The position numbers were made by a program, and so were the translations under genes. The notes beneath the pieces are model-generated. The model made no database searches and was not told the origin of the DNA. It saw only the letters and a program-made list of their open reading frames with translations. From Ptiloglossa arizonensis (taxonomy: Eukaryota; Arthropoda; Insecta; Hymenoptera; Colletidae), in NCBI RefSeq assembly GCF_051014685.1, contig NW_027479773.1, forward strand, positions 1-64,000: a DNA stretch of 64,000 nt, in the 5' to 3' direction. Shown in pieces: positions 23,066-36,151 of the stretch. How positions within the stretch are numbered: the first letter of the stretch is position 1; the number at the start of each line of letters is the position of its first letter.

Positions 23066-26000
23066 TTGGAGCAGCAGAATTGTGAAAAATTTTTTGCCTT
23101 CTCTACCATTTCTTGGCTTCAAACTCCCATATCTCGCGAACGGATTGACCTAACCCAAAAATTCCTATGGCATCTGAAAGTAGAAACTCACCCGATTACG
23201 ACGGTATGTGTATTTTTTCCCTAGGCCATTCTGGTTAAGCGTTTGGAACAGCAGAATTGCGAAAAATTTTTTGCCGTCTCAACCATTTCTTGGCTTCAAA
23301 CTCCCATATCTCGCGAACGGATTGACCTAACCCAAAAATTCCTATTGCATCTGAAAGTAGAAACTCGCCCGATTACAACGGTATTTTTTTTTTTTCCCGA
23401 GGCCATTCTGGTTAAGCGTTTGGAGCAGCAGAATTGCGAAAAATTTTTTGCCTTCACAACCATTTCTTGGCTTCAAAGTCCCATATCTCGCGAACGGATT
23501 GACCTAACCCAAAAATTCCTATTGCGTCTGAAAGTAGAAACTCGCCCGATTACAACGGTATGTGTATGTTTTCCCTAGGCCATTCTGGTTAAGCGTTTGG
23601 AGCAGCAGAATTGTGAAAAATTTTTTGCCTTCTCTACCATTTCTTGGCTTCAAACTCCCATATCTCGCGAACGGATTGATCTAACCCAAAAAATTCCTAT
23701 TGCATCTGAAAGTAGAAACTCGCCCGATTACAACGGTATGTGAATTTTTTCCCTAGGCCATTCTGGTTAAGCGTTTGGAGCAGCAGAATTGCGAAAAATT
23801 TTTTGCCTTCTCTACCATTTCTTGGCTTCAAACTCCCATATCTCGCGAACGGATTGACCTAACCCAAAAATTCCTATTGCATCTGAAAGTAGAAACTCGC
23901 CCGATTACAACGGTATTTGTATTTTTTCCCTAGGCCATTCTGGTTAAGCGTTTGCAGCAGCAGAATTGCGAAAAATTTTTTGCCTTCACAACCATTTCTT
24001 GGCTTCAAAGTCCCATATCTCGCGAACGGATTGACCTAACCCAAAAATTCCTATTGCATCTGAAAGTAGAAACTCGCCCGATCACAACGGTATGTGTATT
24101 TTTTCCCTAGGCCATTCTGGTTAAGCGTTTGGAGCTGCAGAATTGCGAAAAATTTCTTGCCTTCTCAACCATTTCTTGGCTTCAAGCTCCCATATCTCGC
24201 GAACGGATTGACCTAACCCAAAAATTCCTATTGCATCTGAAAGTAGAAACTCGCCCGATCACAACGGTATGTGTATTTTTTCCCTAGGCCATTCTGGTTA
24301 AGCGTTTGAAGCAGCAGAATTGCGAAAAATTTTTTGCCTTCTCTACCATTTCTTGGCTTCAAACTCCCATATCTCGCGAACGGATTGACCTAACCCAAAA
24401 ATTCCTATTGCATCTGAAAGTAGAAACTCGCCCGATCACAACGGTATGTGTATTTTTTCCCTAGGCCACTCTGGTTAAGCGTTTGGAGCAGCAGAATTGC
24501 GAAAAATTTCTTGCCTTCTCAACCATTTCTTGGCTTCAAACTCCCATATCTCGCGAACGGATTGACCTAACCCAAAAATTCCTATGGCATCTGAAAGTAG
24601 AAACTCACCCGATTACAACGGTATGTGTATTTTTTCCCTAGACCATTCTGGTTAAGCGTTTGGAGCAGCAGAATTGCGAAAAATTTTTTGCCTTCTCAAC
24701 CATTTCTTGGCTTCAAGCTCCCATATCTCGCGAACGGATTGACCTAACCCAAAAATTCCTCTTGCATCTGAAAGTAGAAACTCGCCCGATTACAACGGTA
24801 TGTGTATTTTTTCCCTAGGCCATTCTGGTTAAGCGTTTGGAGCAGCAGAATTGCGAAAAATTTTTTGCCTTCTCAACCATTTCTTGGCTTCAAACTCCCA
24901 TATCTCGCGAACGGATTGACCTAACCCAAAAATTCCTGTTGCGTCTGAAATTAGAAGCTCGCCCGGTTACAACGGTATGTGTATTTTTTCCCTAGGCCAT
25001 TCTGGTTAAGGGTTTGGAGCAGCAGAATTGTGAAAAATTTTTTGCCATCTCTACCATTTCTTGGCTTCAAACTCCCATATCTCGCGAACGGATTGACCTA
25101 ACCCAAAAATTCCTATAGCATCTGAAAGTAGAAACTCGCCCGATTACAACGGTATGTGTATTTTTTCCCTAGGCCATTCTGGTTAAGCGTTTGGAGCAGC
25201 AGAATTGCGAAAAATTTTTTGCCGTCTCAACCATTTCTTGGCTTCAAACTCCCATATCTCGCGAATGGATTGACCTAACCCAAAAATTCCTATTGCATCT
25301 GAAAGTAGAAACTCGCCCGATTACAACGGTATTTGTATTTTTTCCCGAGGCCATTCTGGTTAAGCGTTTGGAGCAGCAGAATTGCGAAAAATTTTTTGCC
25401 TTCACAACCATTTCTTGGCTTCAAAGTCCCATATCTCGCGAACGGATTGACCTAACCCAAAAATTCCTGTTGCGTCTGAAAGTAGAAACTCGCCCGATTA
25501 CAACGGTATGTGTATGTTTTCCCTAGGCCATTCTCGTTAAGCGTTTGGAGCAGCAGAATTGTGAAAAATTTTTTGCCTTCTCTACCATTTCTTGGCTTCA
25601 AACTCCCATATCTCGCGAACGGATTGATCTAACCCAAAAAATTCCTATTGCATCTGAAAGTAGAAACTCGACCGATTACAACGGTATGTGAATTTTTTCC
25701 CTAGGCGATTCTGGTTAAGCGTTTGGAGCAGCAGAATTGCGAAAAATTTTTTGCCTTCTCTACCATTTCTTGGCTTCAAACTCCCATATCTCGCGAACGG
25801 ATTGACCTAACCCAAAAATTCCTATTGTATCTGAAAGTAGAAACTCGCCCGATCACAACGGTATGTGTATTTTTTCCCTAGGCCACTCTGGTTAAGCGTT
25901 TGGAGCAGCAGAATTGCGAAAAATTTCTTGCCTTCTCAACCATTTCTTGGCTTCAAACTCCCATATCTCGCGAACGGATTGACCTAACCCAAAAATTCCT

Positions 26001-27489
26001 ATGGCATCTGAAAGTAGAAACTCACCCGATTACAACGGTTTTTTTTTTTCCCTAGGCCATTCTGGTGAAGCGTTTGGAGCAGCAGAATTGCGAAAAATTT
26101 TTTGCCTTCTCAACCATTTCTTGGCTTCAAACTCCCATATCTCGCGAACGGATTGACCTAACCCAAAAATTCCTGTTGCGTCTGAAAGTAGAAACTCGCC
26201 CGGTTACAACGGTATGTGTATTTTTTCCCTAGGCCATTCTGGTTAAGCGTTTGGAGCAGCAGAATTGCGAAAAATTTGTTGCCTTCTCAACCATTTCTTG
26301 TCTTCAAACTCCCATATCTCGCGAACGGATTGACCTAACCCAAAAATTCCTGTTGCGTCTGAAAGTAGAAACTCGCCCGATTACAACGGTATGTGTATTT
26401 TTTCCCTAGGCCATTCTGGTTAAGCGTTTGGAGCAGCAGAATTGCGAAAAATTTTTTACTTTCTCAACCATTTCTTGGCTTCAAACTCCCATATCTCGCG
26501 AACGGATTGACCTAACCCAAAAATTCCTGTTGCGTCTGAAAGTAGAAACTCGCCCGATTACAACGCTATGTGTATTTTTTCCCTAGGCCATTCTGGTTAA
26601 GCTTTTGGAACAGCAGAATTGCGAAAAATTTTTTGCCTTCTCAACCATCTCTTGTCTTCAAACTCCCATATCTCGCGAACGGATTGACCTAACCCAAAAA
26701 TTCCTATTGCATCTGAAAGTAGAAACTCGCCCGATTACAAGGGTATGTGTATTTTTTCCCTAGGCCATTCTGGTTAAGGGTTTGGAGCAGCAGAATTGTG
26801 AAAAATTTTTTGCCTTCTCTACCATTTCTTGGCTTCAAACTCCCATATCTCGCGAACGGATTGACCTAACCCAAAAATTCCTATAGCATCTGAAAGTAGA
26901 AACTCGCCCGATTACAACGGTATGTGTATTTTTTCCCTAGGCCATTCTGGTTAAGCTTTTGGAGCAGCAGAATTGCGAAAAATTTTTTGCCGTCTCAACC
27001 ATTTCTTGGCTTCAAACTCCCATATCTCGCGAACGGATTGACCTAACCCAAAAATTCCTATTGCATCTGAAAGTTGAAACTCGCCCGATTACAACGGTAT
27101 TTGTATTTTTTCCCGAGGCCATTCTGGTTAAGCGTTTGGAGCAGCAGAATTGCGAAAAATTTTTTGCCTTCTCAACCATCTCTTGTCTTCAAACTCCCAT
27201 ATCTCGCGAACGGATTGACCTAACCCAAAAATTCCTATTGCATCTGAAAGTAGAAACTCGCCCGATCACAACGGTATGTGTATTTTTTCCCTAGGCCATT
27301 CTGGTTAAGCGTTTGGAGCAGCAGAATTGCGAAAAATTTCTTGCCTTCTCAACCATTTCTTGGCTTCAAACTCCCATATCTCGCGAACGGATTGACCTAA
27401 CCAAAAAATTCCTATTGCGTCTGAAAGTAGAAACTCGCCCGGTTACAACGGTATGTGTATTTTTTCCCTAGGCCACTCTGGTTAAGCGT
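23066..27489. repeat. Large duplicated block B1 (25 monomers)
   Basis: These 25 monomers match 37568-42168 in order, apart from one extra monomer in the second block (4424 versus 4601 bp, a difference of 177). Shared markers in order include gattacgacgg, a long T run in ggtaTTT, the 178-bp monomer, tttgcagcagcag, gagctgcag, ttgaagcag, ccactctgg, ctagaccatt, gaaattagaagc, gccatctc, gaccgatt/ggcgattc, a T run with gtgaagcg, ttttttactttc, aagcttttgg and gaaagttgaaac. The last monomer (27313) ends ccactctgg, unlike its partner, so the match ends there. Confidence 0.9.
26039..26049 (+). other. Expanded T run replacing tatgtgtatttttt (example)
   Basis: In ctatggcatc-type monomers followed by gtgaagcg, the usual atgtgtatttttt is replaced by a pure T run of 10 or 11. 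Such runs are at 26039, 29045, 31521, 33289, 35410, 40718 and 43371. The monomers are therefore 173 or 174 bp. A separate lineage has the run inside gccgtc monomers (18782, 23384, 36470, 37886). The run lengths differ between otherwise matching copies. Confidence 0.8.
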
Positions 27490-29078
27490 TTGGAGCAGCA
27501 GAATTGCGAAAAATTTCTTGCCTTCTCAACCATTTCTTGGCTTCAAACTCCCATATCTCGCGAACGGATTGACCTAACCCAAAAATTCCTATGGCATCTG
27601 AAAGTAGAAACTCACCCGATTACAACGGTATGTGTATTTTTTCCCTAGACCATTCTGGTTAAGCGTTTGGAGCAGCAGAATTGCGAAAAATTTTTTGCCT
27701 TCTCAACCATTTCTTGGCTTCAAGCTCCCATATCTCGCGAACGGATTGACCTAACCCAAAAATTCCTCTTGCATCTGAAAGTAGAAACTCGCCCGATTAC
27801 AACGGTATGTGTATTTTTTCCCTAGGCCATTCTGGTTAAGCGTTTGGAGCAGCAGAATTGCGAAAAATTTTTTGCCTTCTCAACCATTTCTTGGCTTCAA
27901 ACTCCCATATCTCGCGAACGGATTGACCTAACCCAAAAATTCCTGTTGCGTCTGAAATTAGAAGCTCGACCGGTTACAACGGTATGTGTATTTTTTCCCT
28001 AGGCCATTCTGGTTAAGGGTTTGGAGCAGCAGAATTGTGAAAAATTTTTTGCCATCTCTACCATTTCTTGGCTTCAAACTCCCATATCTCGCGAACGGAT
28101 TGACCTAACCCAAAAATTCCTATAGCATCTGAAATTAGAAACTCGCCCGATTACAACCGTATGTGTATTTTTTCCCTAGGCCATTCAGGTTAAGCGATGG
28201 AGCAGCAGAATTGCGAAAAATTTTTTGCCGTCTCAACCATTTCTTGGCTTCAAACTCCCATATCTCGCGAACGGATTGACCTAACCCAAAAATTCCTATT
28301 GCATCTGAAAGTAGAAACTCGCCCGATTACAACGGTATTTGTATTTTTTCCCGAGGCCATTCTGGTTAAGCGTTTGGAGCAGCAGAATTGCGAAAAATTT
28401 TTTGCCTTCACAACCATTTCTTGGCTTCAAAGTCCCATATCTCGCGAACGGATTGACCTAACCCAAAAATTCCTGTTGCGTCTGAAAGTAGAAACTCGCC
28501 CGATTACAACGGTATGTGTATGTTTTCCCTAGGCCATTCTCGTTAAGCGTTTGGAGCAGCAGAATTGTGAAAAATTTTTTGCCTTCTCTACCATTTCTTG
28601 GCTTCAAACTCCCATATCTCGCGAACGGATTGATCTAACCCAAAAAATTCCTATTGCATCTGAAAGTAGAAACTCGACCGATTACAACGGTATGTGAATT
28701 TTTTCCCTAGGCGATTCTGGTTAAGCGTTTGGAGCAGCAGAATTGCGAAAAATTTTTTGCCTTCTCTACCATTTCTTGGCTTCAAACTCCCATATCTCGC
28801 GAACGGATTGACCTAACCCAAAAATTCCTATTGCATCTGAAAGTAGAAACTCGCCCGATCACAACGGTATGTGTATTTTTTCCCTAGGCCACTCTGGTTA
28901 AGCGTTTGGAGCAGCAGAATTGCGAAAAATTTCTTGCCTTCTCAACCATTTCTTGGCTTCAAACTCCCATATCTCGCGAACGGATTGACCTAACCCAAAA
29001 ATTCCTATGGCATCTGAAAGTAGAAACTCACCCGATTACAACGGTTTTTTTTTTCCCTAGGCCATTCTGGTGAAGCGT
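27490..29078. repeat. Nine-monomer copy of 24483-26073
   Basis: The order ctatggcatc/ctagaccatt, caagctccc/ctcttgc, gaaattagaagc, gccatctc, gccgtc/cccgagg, agtccc/ctcgtt, 178-bp, tctacc/ccactctgg, T run/gtgaagcg matches 24483-26073. Differences are gaccggttac near 27968, gaaattagaaac near 28133, and attcaggttaagcgatgg near 28183-28200. The last removes a base and creates the only ATG at the usual TTG position. Confidence 0.87.
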
Positions 29079-30672
29079 TTGGAGCAGCAGAATTGTGAAA
29101 AATTCTTTGCCTTCTCTACCATTTCTTGGCTTCAAACTCCCATATCTCGCGAACGGATTGATCTAACCCAAAAAATTCCTATTGCATCTGAAAGTAGAAA
29201 CTCGCCCGATAACAACGGTATGTGAATTTTTTCCCTAGGCCATTCTGGTTAAGCGTTTGGAGCAGCAGAATTGCGAAAAATTTTTTGCCTTCTCTACCAT
29301 TTCTTGGCTTCAAACTCCCATATCTCGCGAACGGATTGACCTAACCCAAAAATTCCTATTGCATCTGAAAGTAGAAACTCGCCCGATTACAACGGTATTT
29401 GTATTTTTTCCCTAGGCCATTCTGGTTAAGCGTTTGCAGCAGCAGAATTGCGAAAAATTTTTTGCCTTCACAACCATTTCTTGGCTTCAAAGTCCCATAT
29501 CTCGCGAACGGATTGACCTAACCCAAAAATTCCTATTGCATCTGAAAGTAGAAACTCGCCCGATCACAACGGTATGTGTATTTTTTCCCTAGGCCATTCT
29601 AGTTAAGCGTTTGGAGCTGCAGAATTGCGAAAAATTTCTTGCCTTCTCAACCATTTCTTGGCTTCAAGCTCCCATATCTCGCGAACGGATTGACCTAACC
29701 CAAAAATTCCTATTGCATCTGAAAGTAGAAACTCGCCCGATCACAACGGTATGTGTATTTTTTCCCTAGGCCATTCTGGTTAAGCGTTTGAAGCAGCAGA
29801 ATTGCGAAAAATTTTTTGCCTTCTCTACCATTTCTTGGCTTCAAACTCCCATATCTCGCGAACGGATTGACCTAACCCAAAAATTCCTATTGCGTCTGAA
29901 AGTAGAAACTCGCCCGGTTACAACGGCATGTGTATTTTTTCCCTAGGCCATTCTGGTTAAGCGCTTGGAGCAGCAGAAGTGCGAAAAATTTGTTGCCTTC
30001 TCAACCATTTCTTGTCTTCAAACTCCCATATCTCGCGAACGGATTGACCTAACCCAAAAATTCCTGTTGCGTCTGAAAGTAGAAACTCGCCCGATTACAA
30101 CGGTATGTGTATTTTTTCCCTAGGCCATTCTGGTTAAGCGTTTGGAGCAGCAGAATTGCGAAAAATTTTTTGCTTTCTCAACCATTTCTTGGCTTCAAAC
30201 TCCCATATCTCGCGAACGGATTGACCTAACCCAAACATTCCTGTTGCGTCTGAAAGTAGAAACTCGCCCGATTACAACGGTATGTGTATGTTTTCCCTAG
30301 GCCATTCTCGTTAAGCGTTTGGAGCAGCAGAATTGTGAAAAATTTTTTGCCGTCTCAACCATTTCTTGGCTTCAAACTCCCATATCTCGCGAACGGATTG
30401 ACCTAACCCAAAAATTCCTGTTGCGTCTGAAATTAGAAGCTCGCCCGGTTACAACGGTATGTGTATTTTTTCCCTAGGCCATTCTGGTTAAGGGTTTGGA
30501 GCAGCAGAATTGTGAAAAATTTTTTGCCGTCTCTACCATTTCTTGGCTTCAAACTCCCATATCTCGTGAACGGATTGACCTAACCCAAAAATTCCTATAG
30601 CATCTGAAAGTAGAAACTCGCCCGATTACAACGGTATGTGTATTTTTTCCCTAGGCCATTCTGGTTAAGCGT
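29079..30672. repeat. Mosaic stretch of nine monomers
   Basis: The first five monomers follow the order of 23597-24482 (178-bp, ggtatttg, gcagcagcag, gagctgcag, ttgaagcag), but the fifth switches to ctattgcgtc/cggttac/ggcatgtg/cgcttgg in its second half. Monomer 30142 has a gctttc head and a tatgttttcc/ctcgtt tail. Monomer 30319 combines a gaattgtg head, a gccgtctcaacc segment and a gaaattagaagc body. Several exchange points are therefore packed into about 700 bp. Confidence 0.82.
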
Positions 30673-32440
30673 TTGGAGCAGCAGAATTGCGAAAAATTTT
30701 TTGCCGTCTCAACCATTTCTTGGCTTCAAACTCCCATATCTCGCGAACGGATTGACCTAACCCAAAAATTCCTATTGCATCTGAAAGTAGAAACTCGCCC
30801 GATTACAACGGTATTTGTATTTTTTCCCGAGGCCATTCTGGTTAAGCGTTTGGAGCAGCAGAATTGCGAAAAATTTTTTGCCTTCACAACCATTTCTTGG
30901 CTTCAAAGTCCCATATCTCGCGAACGGATTGACCTAACCCAAAAATTCCTGTTGCGTCTGAAAGTAGAAACTCGCCCGATTACAACGGTATGTGTATGTT
31001 TTCCCTAGGCCATTCTCGTTAAGCGTTTGGAGCAGCAGAATTGTGAAAAATTTTTTGCCTTCTCTACCATTTCTTGGCTTCAAACTCCCATATCTCGCGA
31101 ACGGATTGATCAAACCCAAAAAATTCCTATTGCATCTGAAAGTAGAAACTCGACCGATTACAACGGTATGTGAATTTTTTCCCTAGGCGATTCTGGTTAA
31201 GCGTTTGGAGCAGCAGAATTGCGAAAAATTTTTTGCCTTCTCTACCATTTCTTGGCTTCAAACTCCCATATCTCGCGAACGGATTGACCTAACCCAAAAA
31301 TTCCTATTGCATCTGAAAGTAGAAACTCGCCCGATCACAACGGTATGTGTATTTTTTCCCTAGGCCACTCTGGTTAAGCGTTTGGAGCAGCAGAATTGCG
31401 AAAAATTTCTTGCCTTCTCAACCATTTCTTGGCTTCAAACTCCCATATCTCGCGAACGGATTGACCTAACCCAAAAATTCCTATGGCATCTGAAAGTAGA
31501 AACTCACCCGATTACAACGGTTTTTTTTTTTCCCTAGGCCATTCTGGTGAAGCGTTTGGAGCAGCAGAATTGCGAAAAATTTTTTGCCTTCTCAACCATT
31601 TCTTGGCTTCAAGCTCCCATATCTCGCGAACGGATTGACCTAACCCAAAAATTCCTGTTGCGTCTGAAAGTAGAAACTCGCCCGGTTACAACGGTATGTG
31701 TATTTTTTCCCTAGGCCATTCTGGTTAAGCGTTTGGAGCAGCAGAATTGCGAAAAATTTGTTGCCTTCTCAACCATTTCTTGTCTTCAAACTCCCATATC
31801 TCGCGAACGGATTGACCTAACCCAAAAATTCCTGTTGCGTCTGAAAGTAGAAACTCGCCCGATTACAACGGTATGTGTATTTTTTCCCTAGGCCATTCTG
31901 GTTAAGCGTTTGGAGCAGCAGAATTGCGAAAAATTTTTTACTTTCTCAACCATTTCTTGGCTTCAAACTCCCATATCTCGCGAACGGATTGACCTAACCC
32001 AAAAATTCCTGTTGCGTCTGAAAGTAGAAACTCGCCCGATTACAACGCTATGTGTATTTTTTCCCTAGGCCATTCTGGTTAAGCTTTTGGAACAGCAGAA
32101 TTGCGAAAAATTTTTAGCCTTCTCAACCATCTCTTGTCTTCAAACTCCCATATCTCGCGAACGGATTGACCTAACCCAAAAATTCCTATTGCATCTGAAA
32201 GTAGAAACTCGCCCGATTACAACGGTATGTGTATTTTTTCCCTAGGCCATTCTGGTTAAGGGTTTGGAGCAGCAGAATTGTGAAAAATTTTTTGCCGTCT
32301 CTACCATTTCTTGGCTTCAAACTCCCATATCTCGTGAACGGATTGACCTAACCCAAAAATTCCTATAGCATCTGAAAGTAGAAACTCGCCCGATTACAAC
32401 GGTATGTGTATTTTTTCCCTAGGCCATTCTGGTTAAGCGT
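30673..32440. repeat. Ten-monomer HOR, copy 1 (1768 bp)
   Basis: The order is gccgtc/cccgagg, agtccc/ctcgtt, 178-bp with gatcaaacc, tctacc/ccactctgg, T run/gtgaagcg, caagctccc/cggttac, tttgttgcc, ttttttactttc/aagcttttgg, ggaacag/tttttagcc, gaattgtg/gccgtctctacc/ctcgtgaac. The total is two short of 1770 because the T-run monomer is 174 bp and the 178-bp monomer adds one. Confidence 0.92.
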
Positions 32441-34561
32441 TTGGAGCAGCAGAATTGCGAAAAATTTTTTGCCGTCTCAACCATTTCTTGGCTTCAAACT
32501 CCCATATCTCGCGAACGGATTGACCTAACCCAAAAATTCCTATTGCATCTGAAAGTAGAAACTCGCCCGATTACAACGGTATTTGTATTTTTTCCCGAGG
32601 CCATTCTGGTTAAGCGTTTGGAGCAGCAGAATTGCGAAAAATTTTTTGCCTTCACAACCATTTCTTGGCTTCAAAGTCCCATATCTCGCGAACGGATTGA
32701 CCTAACCCAAAAATTCCTGTTGCGTCTGAAAGTAGAAACTCGCCCGATTACAACGGTGTGTGTATGTTTTCCCTAGGCCATTCTCGTTAAGCGTTTGGAG
32801 CAGCAGAATTGTGAAAAATTTTTTGCCTTCTCTACCATTTCTTGGCTTCAAACTCCCATATCTCGCGAACGGATTGATCAAACCCAAAAAATTCCTATTG
32901 CATCTGAAAGTAGAAACTCGACCGATTACAACGGTATGTGAATTTTTTCCCTAGGCGATTCTGGTTAAGCGTTTGGAGCAGCAGAATTGCGAAAAATTTT
33001 TTGCCTTCTCTACCATTTCTTGGCTTCAAACTCCCATATCTCGCGAACGGATTGACCTAACCCAAAAATTCCTATTGCATCTGAAAGTAGAAACTCGCCC
33101 GATCACAACGGTATGTGTATTTTTTCCCTAGGCCACTCTGGTTAAGCGTTTGGAGCAGCAGAATTGCGAAAAATTTCTTGCCTTCTCAACCATTTCTTGG
33201 CTTCAAACTCCCGTATCTCGTTAACGGATTGACCTAACCCAAAAATTCCTATGGCATCTGAAAGTAGAAACTCACCCGATTACAACGGTTTTTTTTTTCC
33301 CTAGGCCATTCTGGTGAAGCGTTTGGAGCAGCAGAATTGCGAAAAATTTTTTGCCTTCTCAACCATTTCTTGGCTTCAAGCTCCCATATCTCGCGAACGG
33401 ATTGACCTAACCCAAAAATTCCTGTTGCGTCTGAAAGTAGAAACTCGCCCGGTTACAACGGTATGTGTATTTTTTCCCTAGGCCATTCTGGTTAAGCGTT
33501 TGGAGCAGCAGAATTGCGAAAAATTTGTTGCCTTCTCAACCATTTCTTGTCTTCAAACTCCCATATCTCGCGAACGGATTGACCTAACCCAAAAATTCCT
33601 GTTGCGTCTGAAAGTAGAAACTCGCCCGATTACAACGGTATGTGTATTTTTTCCCTAGGCCATTCTGGTTAAGCGTTTGGAGCAGCAGAATTGCGAAAAA
33701 TTTTTTACTTTCTCAACCATTTCTTGGCTTCAAACTCCCATATCTCGCGAACGGATTGACCTAACCCAAAAATTCCTGTTGCGTCTGAAAGTAGAAACTC
33801 GCCCGATTACAACGCTATGTGTATTTTTTCCCTAGGCCATTCTGGTTAAGCTTTTGGAACAGCAGAATTGCGAAAAATTTTTAGCCTTCTCAACCATCTC
33901 TTGTCTTCAAACTCCCATATCTCGCGAACGGATTGACCTAACCCAAAAATTCCTATTGCATCTGAAAGTAGAAACTCGCCCGATTACAACGGTATGTGTA
34001 TTTTTTCCCTAGGCCATTCTGGTTAAGCGTTTGGAGCAGCAGAATTGCGAAAAATTTTTTACTTTCTCAACCATTTCTTGGCTTCAAACTCCCATATCTC
34101 GCGAACGGATTGACCTAACCCAAAAATTCCTGTTGCGTCTGAAAGTAGAAACTCGCCCGATTACAACGCTATGTGTATTTTTTCCCTAGGCCATTCTGGT
34201 TAAGCTTTTGGAACAGCAGAATTGCGAAAAATTTTTAGCCTTCTCAACCATCTCTTGTCTTCAAACTCCCATATCTCGCGAACGGATTGACCTAACCCAA
34301 AAATTCCTATTGCATCTGAAAGTAGAAACTCGCCCGATTACAACGGTATGTGTATTTTTTCCCTAGGCCATTCTGGTTAAGGGTTTGGAGCAGCAGAATT
34401 GTGAAAAATTTTTTGCCGTCTCTACCATTTCTTGGCTTCAAACTCCCATATCTCGTGAACGGATTGACCTAACCCAAAAATTCCTATAGCATCTGAAAGT
34501 AGAAACTCGCCCGATTACAACGGTATGTGTATTTTTTCCCTAGGCCATTCTGGTTAAGCGT
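32441..34561. repeat. Ten-monomer HOR, copy 2 with a dimer insertion (2121 bp)
   Basis: This has the same order as copy 1, but the pair ttttttactttc plus ggaacag/tttttagcc is present twice (33677-34030 and 34031-34384), giving 12 monomers. It shares with copy 3, but not copy 1, the changes ggtgtgtg (near 32757) and cccgtatctcgttaacgg (near 33211). Confidence 0.92.
33677..34384. repeat. Two-monomer tandem duplication (354 bp each)
   Basis: Monomers 33677 and 33854 are repeated at 34031 and 34208. The first copy of the second monomer ends aagcgtttgg, while the second ends aagggtttgg. The junction monomer is thus recombinant, with the tail that normally precedes the ttttttactttc type. Confidence 0.9.
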
Positions 34562-36151
34562 TTGGAGCAGCAGAATTGCGAAAAATTTTTTGCCGTCTCA
34601 ACCATTTCTTGGCTTCAAACTCCCATATCTCGCGAACGGATTGACCTAACCCAAAAATTCCTATTGCATCTGAAAGTAGAAACTCGCCCGATTACAACGG
34701 TATTTGTATTTTTTCCCGAGGCCATTCTGGTTAAGCGTTTGGAGCAGCAGAATTGCGAAAAATTTTTTGCCTTCACAACCATTTCTTGGCTTCAAAGTCC
34801 CATATCTCGCGAACGGATTGACCTAACCCAAAAATTCCTGTTGCGTCTGAAAGTAGAAACTCGCCCGATTACAACGGTGTGTGTATGTTTTCCCTAGGCC
34901 ATTCTCGTTAAGCGTTTGGAGCAGCAGAATTGTGAAAAATTTTTTGCCTTCTCTACCATTTCTTGGCTTCAAACTCCCATATCTCGCGAACGGATTGATC
35001 AAACCCAAAAAATTCCTATTGCATCTGAAAGTAGAAACTCGACCGATTACAACGGTATGTGAATTTTTTCCCTAGGCGATTCTGGTTAAGCGTTTGGAGC
35101 AGCAGAATTGCGAAAAATTTTTTGCCTTCTCTACCATTTCTTGGCTTCAAACTCCCATATCTCGCGAACGGATTGACCTAACCCAAAAATTCCTATTGCA
35201 TCTGAAAGTAGAAACTCGCCCGATCACAACGGTATGTGTATTTTTTCCCTAGGCCACTCTGGTTAAGCGTTTGGAGCAGCAGAATTGCGAAAAATTTCTT
35301 GCCTTCTCAACCATTTCTTGGCTTCAAACTCCCGTATCTCGTTAACGGATTGACCTAACCCAAAAATTCCTATGGCATCTGAAAGTAGAAACTCACCCGA
35401 TTACAACGGTTTTTTTTTTCCCTAGGCCATTCTGGTGAAGCGTTTGGAGCAGCAGAATTGCGAAAAATTTTTTGCCTTCTCAACCATTTCTTGGCTTCAA
35501 GCTCCCATATCTCGCGAACGGATTGACCTAACCCAAAAATTCCTGTTGCGTCTGAAAGTAGAAACTCGCCCGGTTACAACGGTATGTGTATTTTTTCCCT
35601 AGGCCATTCTGGTTAAGCGTTTGGAGCAGCAGAATTGCGAAAAATTTGTTGCCTTCTCAACCATTTCTTGTCTTCAAACTCCCATATCTCGCGAACGGAT
35701 TGACCTAACCCAAAAATTCCTGTTGCGTCTGAAAGTAGAAACTCGCCCGATTACAACGGTATGTGTATTTTTTCCCTAGGCCATTCTGGTTAAGCGTTTG
35801 GAGCAGCAGAATTGCGAAAAATTTTTTACTTTCTCAACCATTTCTTGGCTTCAAACTCCCATATCTCGCGAACGGATTGACCTAACCCAAAAATTCCTGT
35901 TGCGTCTGAAAGTAGAAACTCGCCCGATTACAACGCTATGTGTATTTTTTCCCTAGGCCATTCTGGTTAAGCTTTTGGAACAGCAGAATTGCGAAAAATT
36001 TTTAGCCTTCTCAACCATCTCTTGTCTTCAAACTCCCATATCTCGCGAACGGATTGACCTAACCCAAAAATTCCTATTGCATCTGAAAGTAGAAACTCGC
36101 CCGATTACAACGGTATGTGTGTTTTTTCCCTAGGCCATTCTGGTTAAGGGT
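34562..36151. repeat. Ten-monomer HOR, copy 3 (first nine monomers)
   Basis: This follows the order of copies 1 and 2, and the tenth position is taken by a gaattgtg/ctatggcatc/gattacgacgg monomer that begins the next block at 36152. It shares the cccgtatctcgttaacgg change (HpaI GTTAAC at 35341-35346) with copy 2 (33220-33225). A private change, gtgtgtgttttttcc, occurs near 36115. Confidence 0.9.

Noticed and set aside
21910..35075. Paired 61-codon minus-strand and 64-codon plus-strand frames near 22.0, 31.0, 32.8 and 34.9 kb
   Set aside because: They occur only where a 178-bp monomer follows the agtccc/tatgttttcc type and are repeat shadows that move with the HOR copies.
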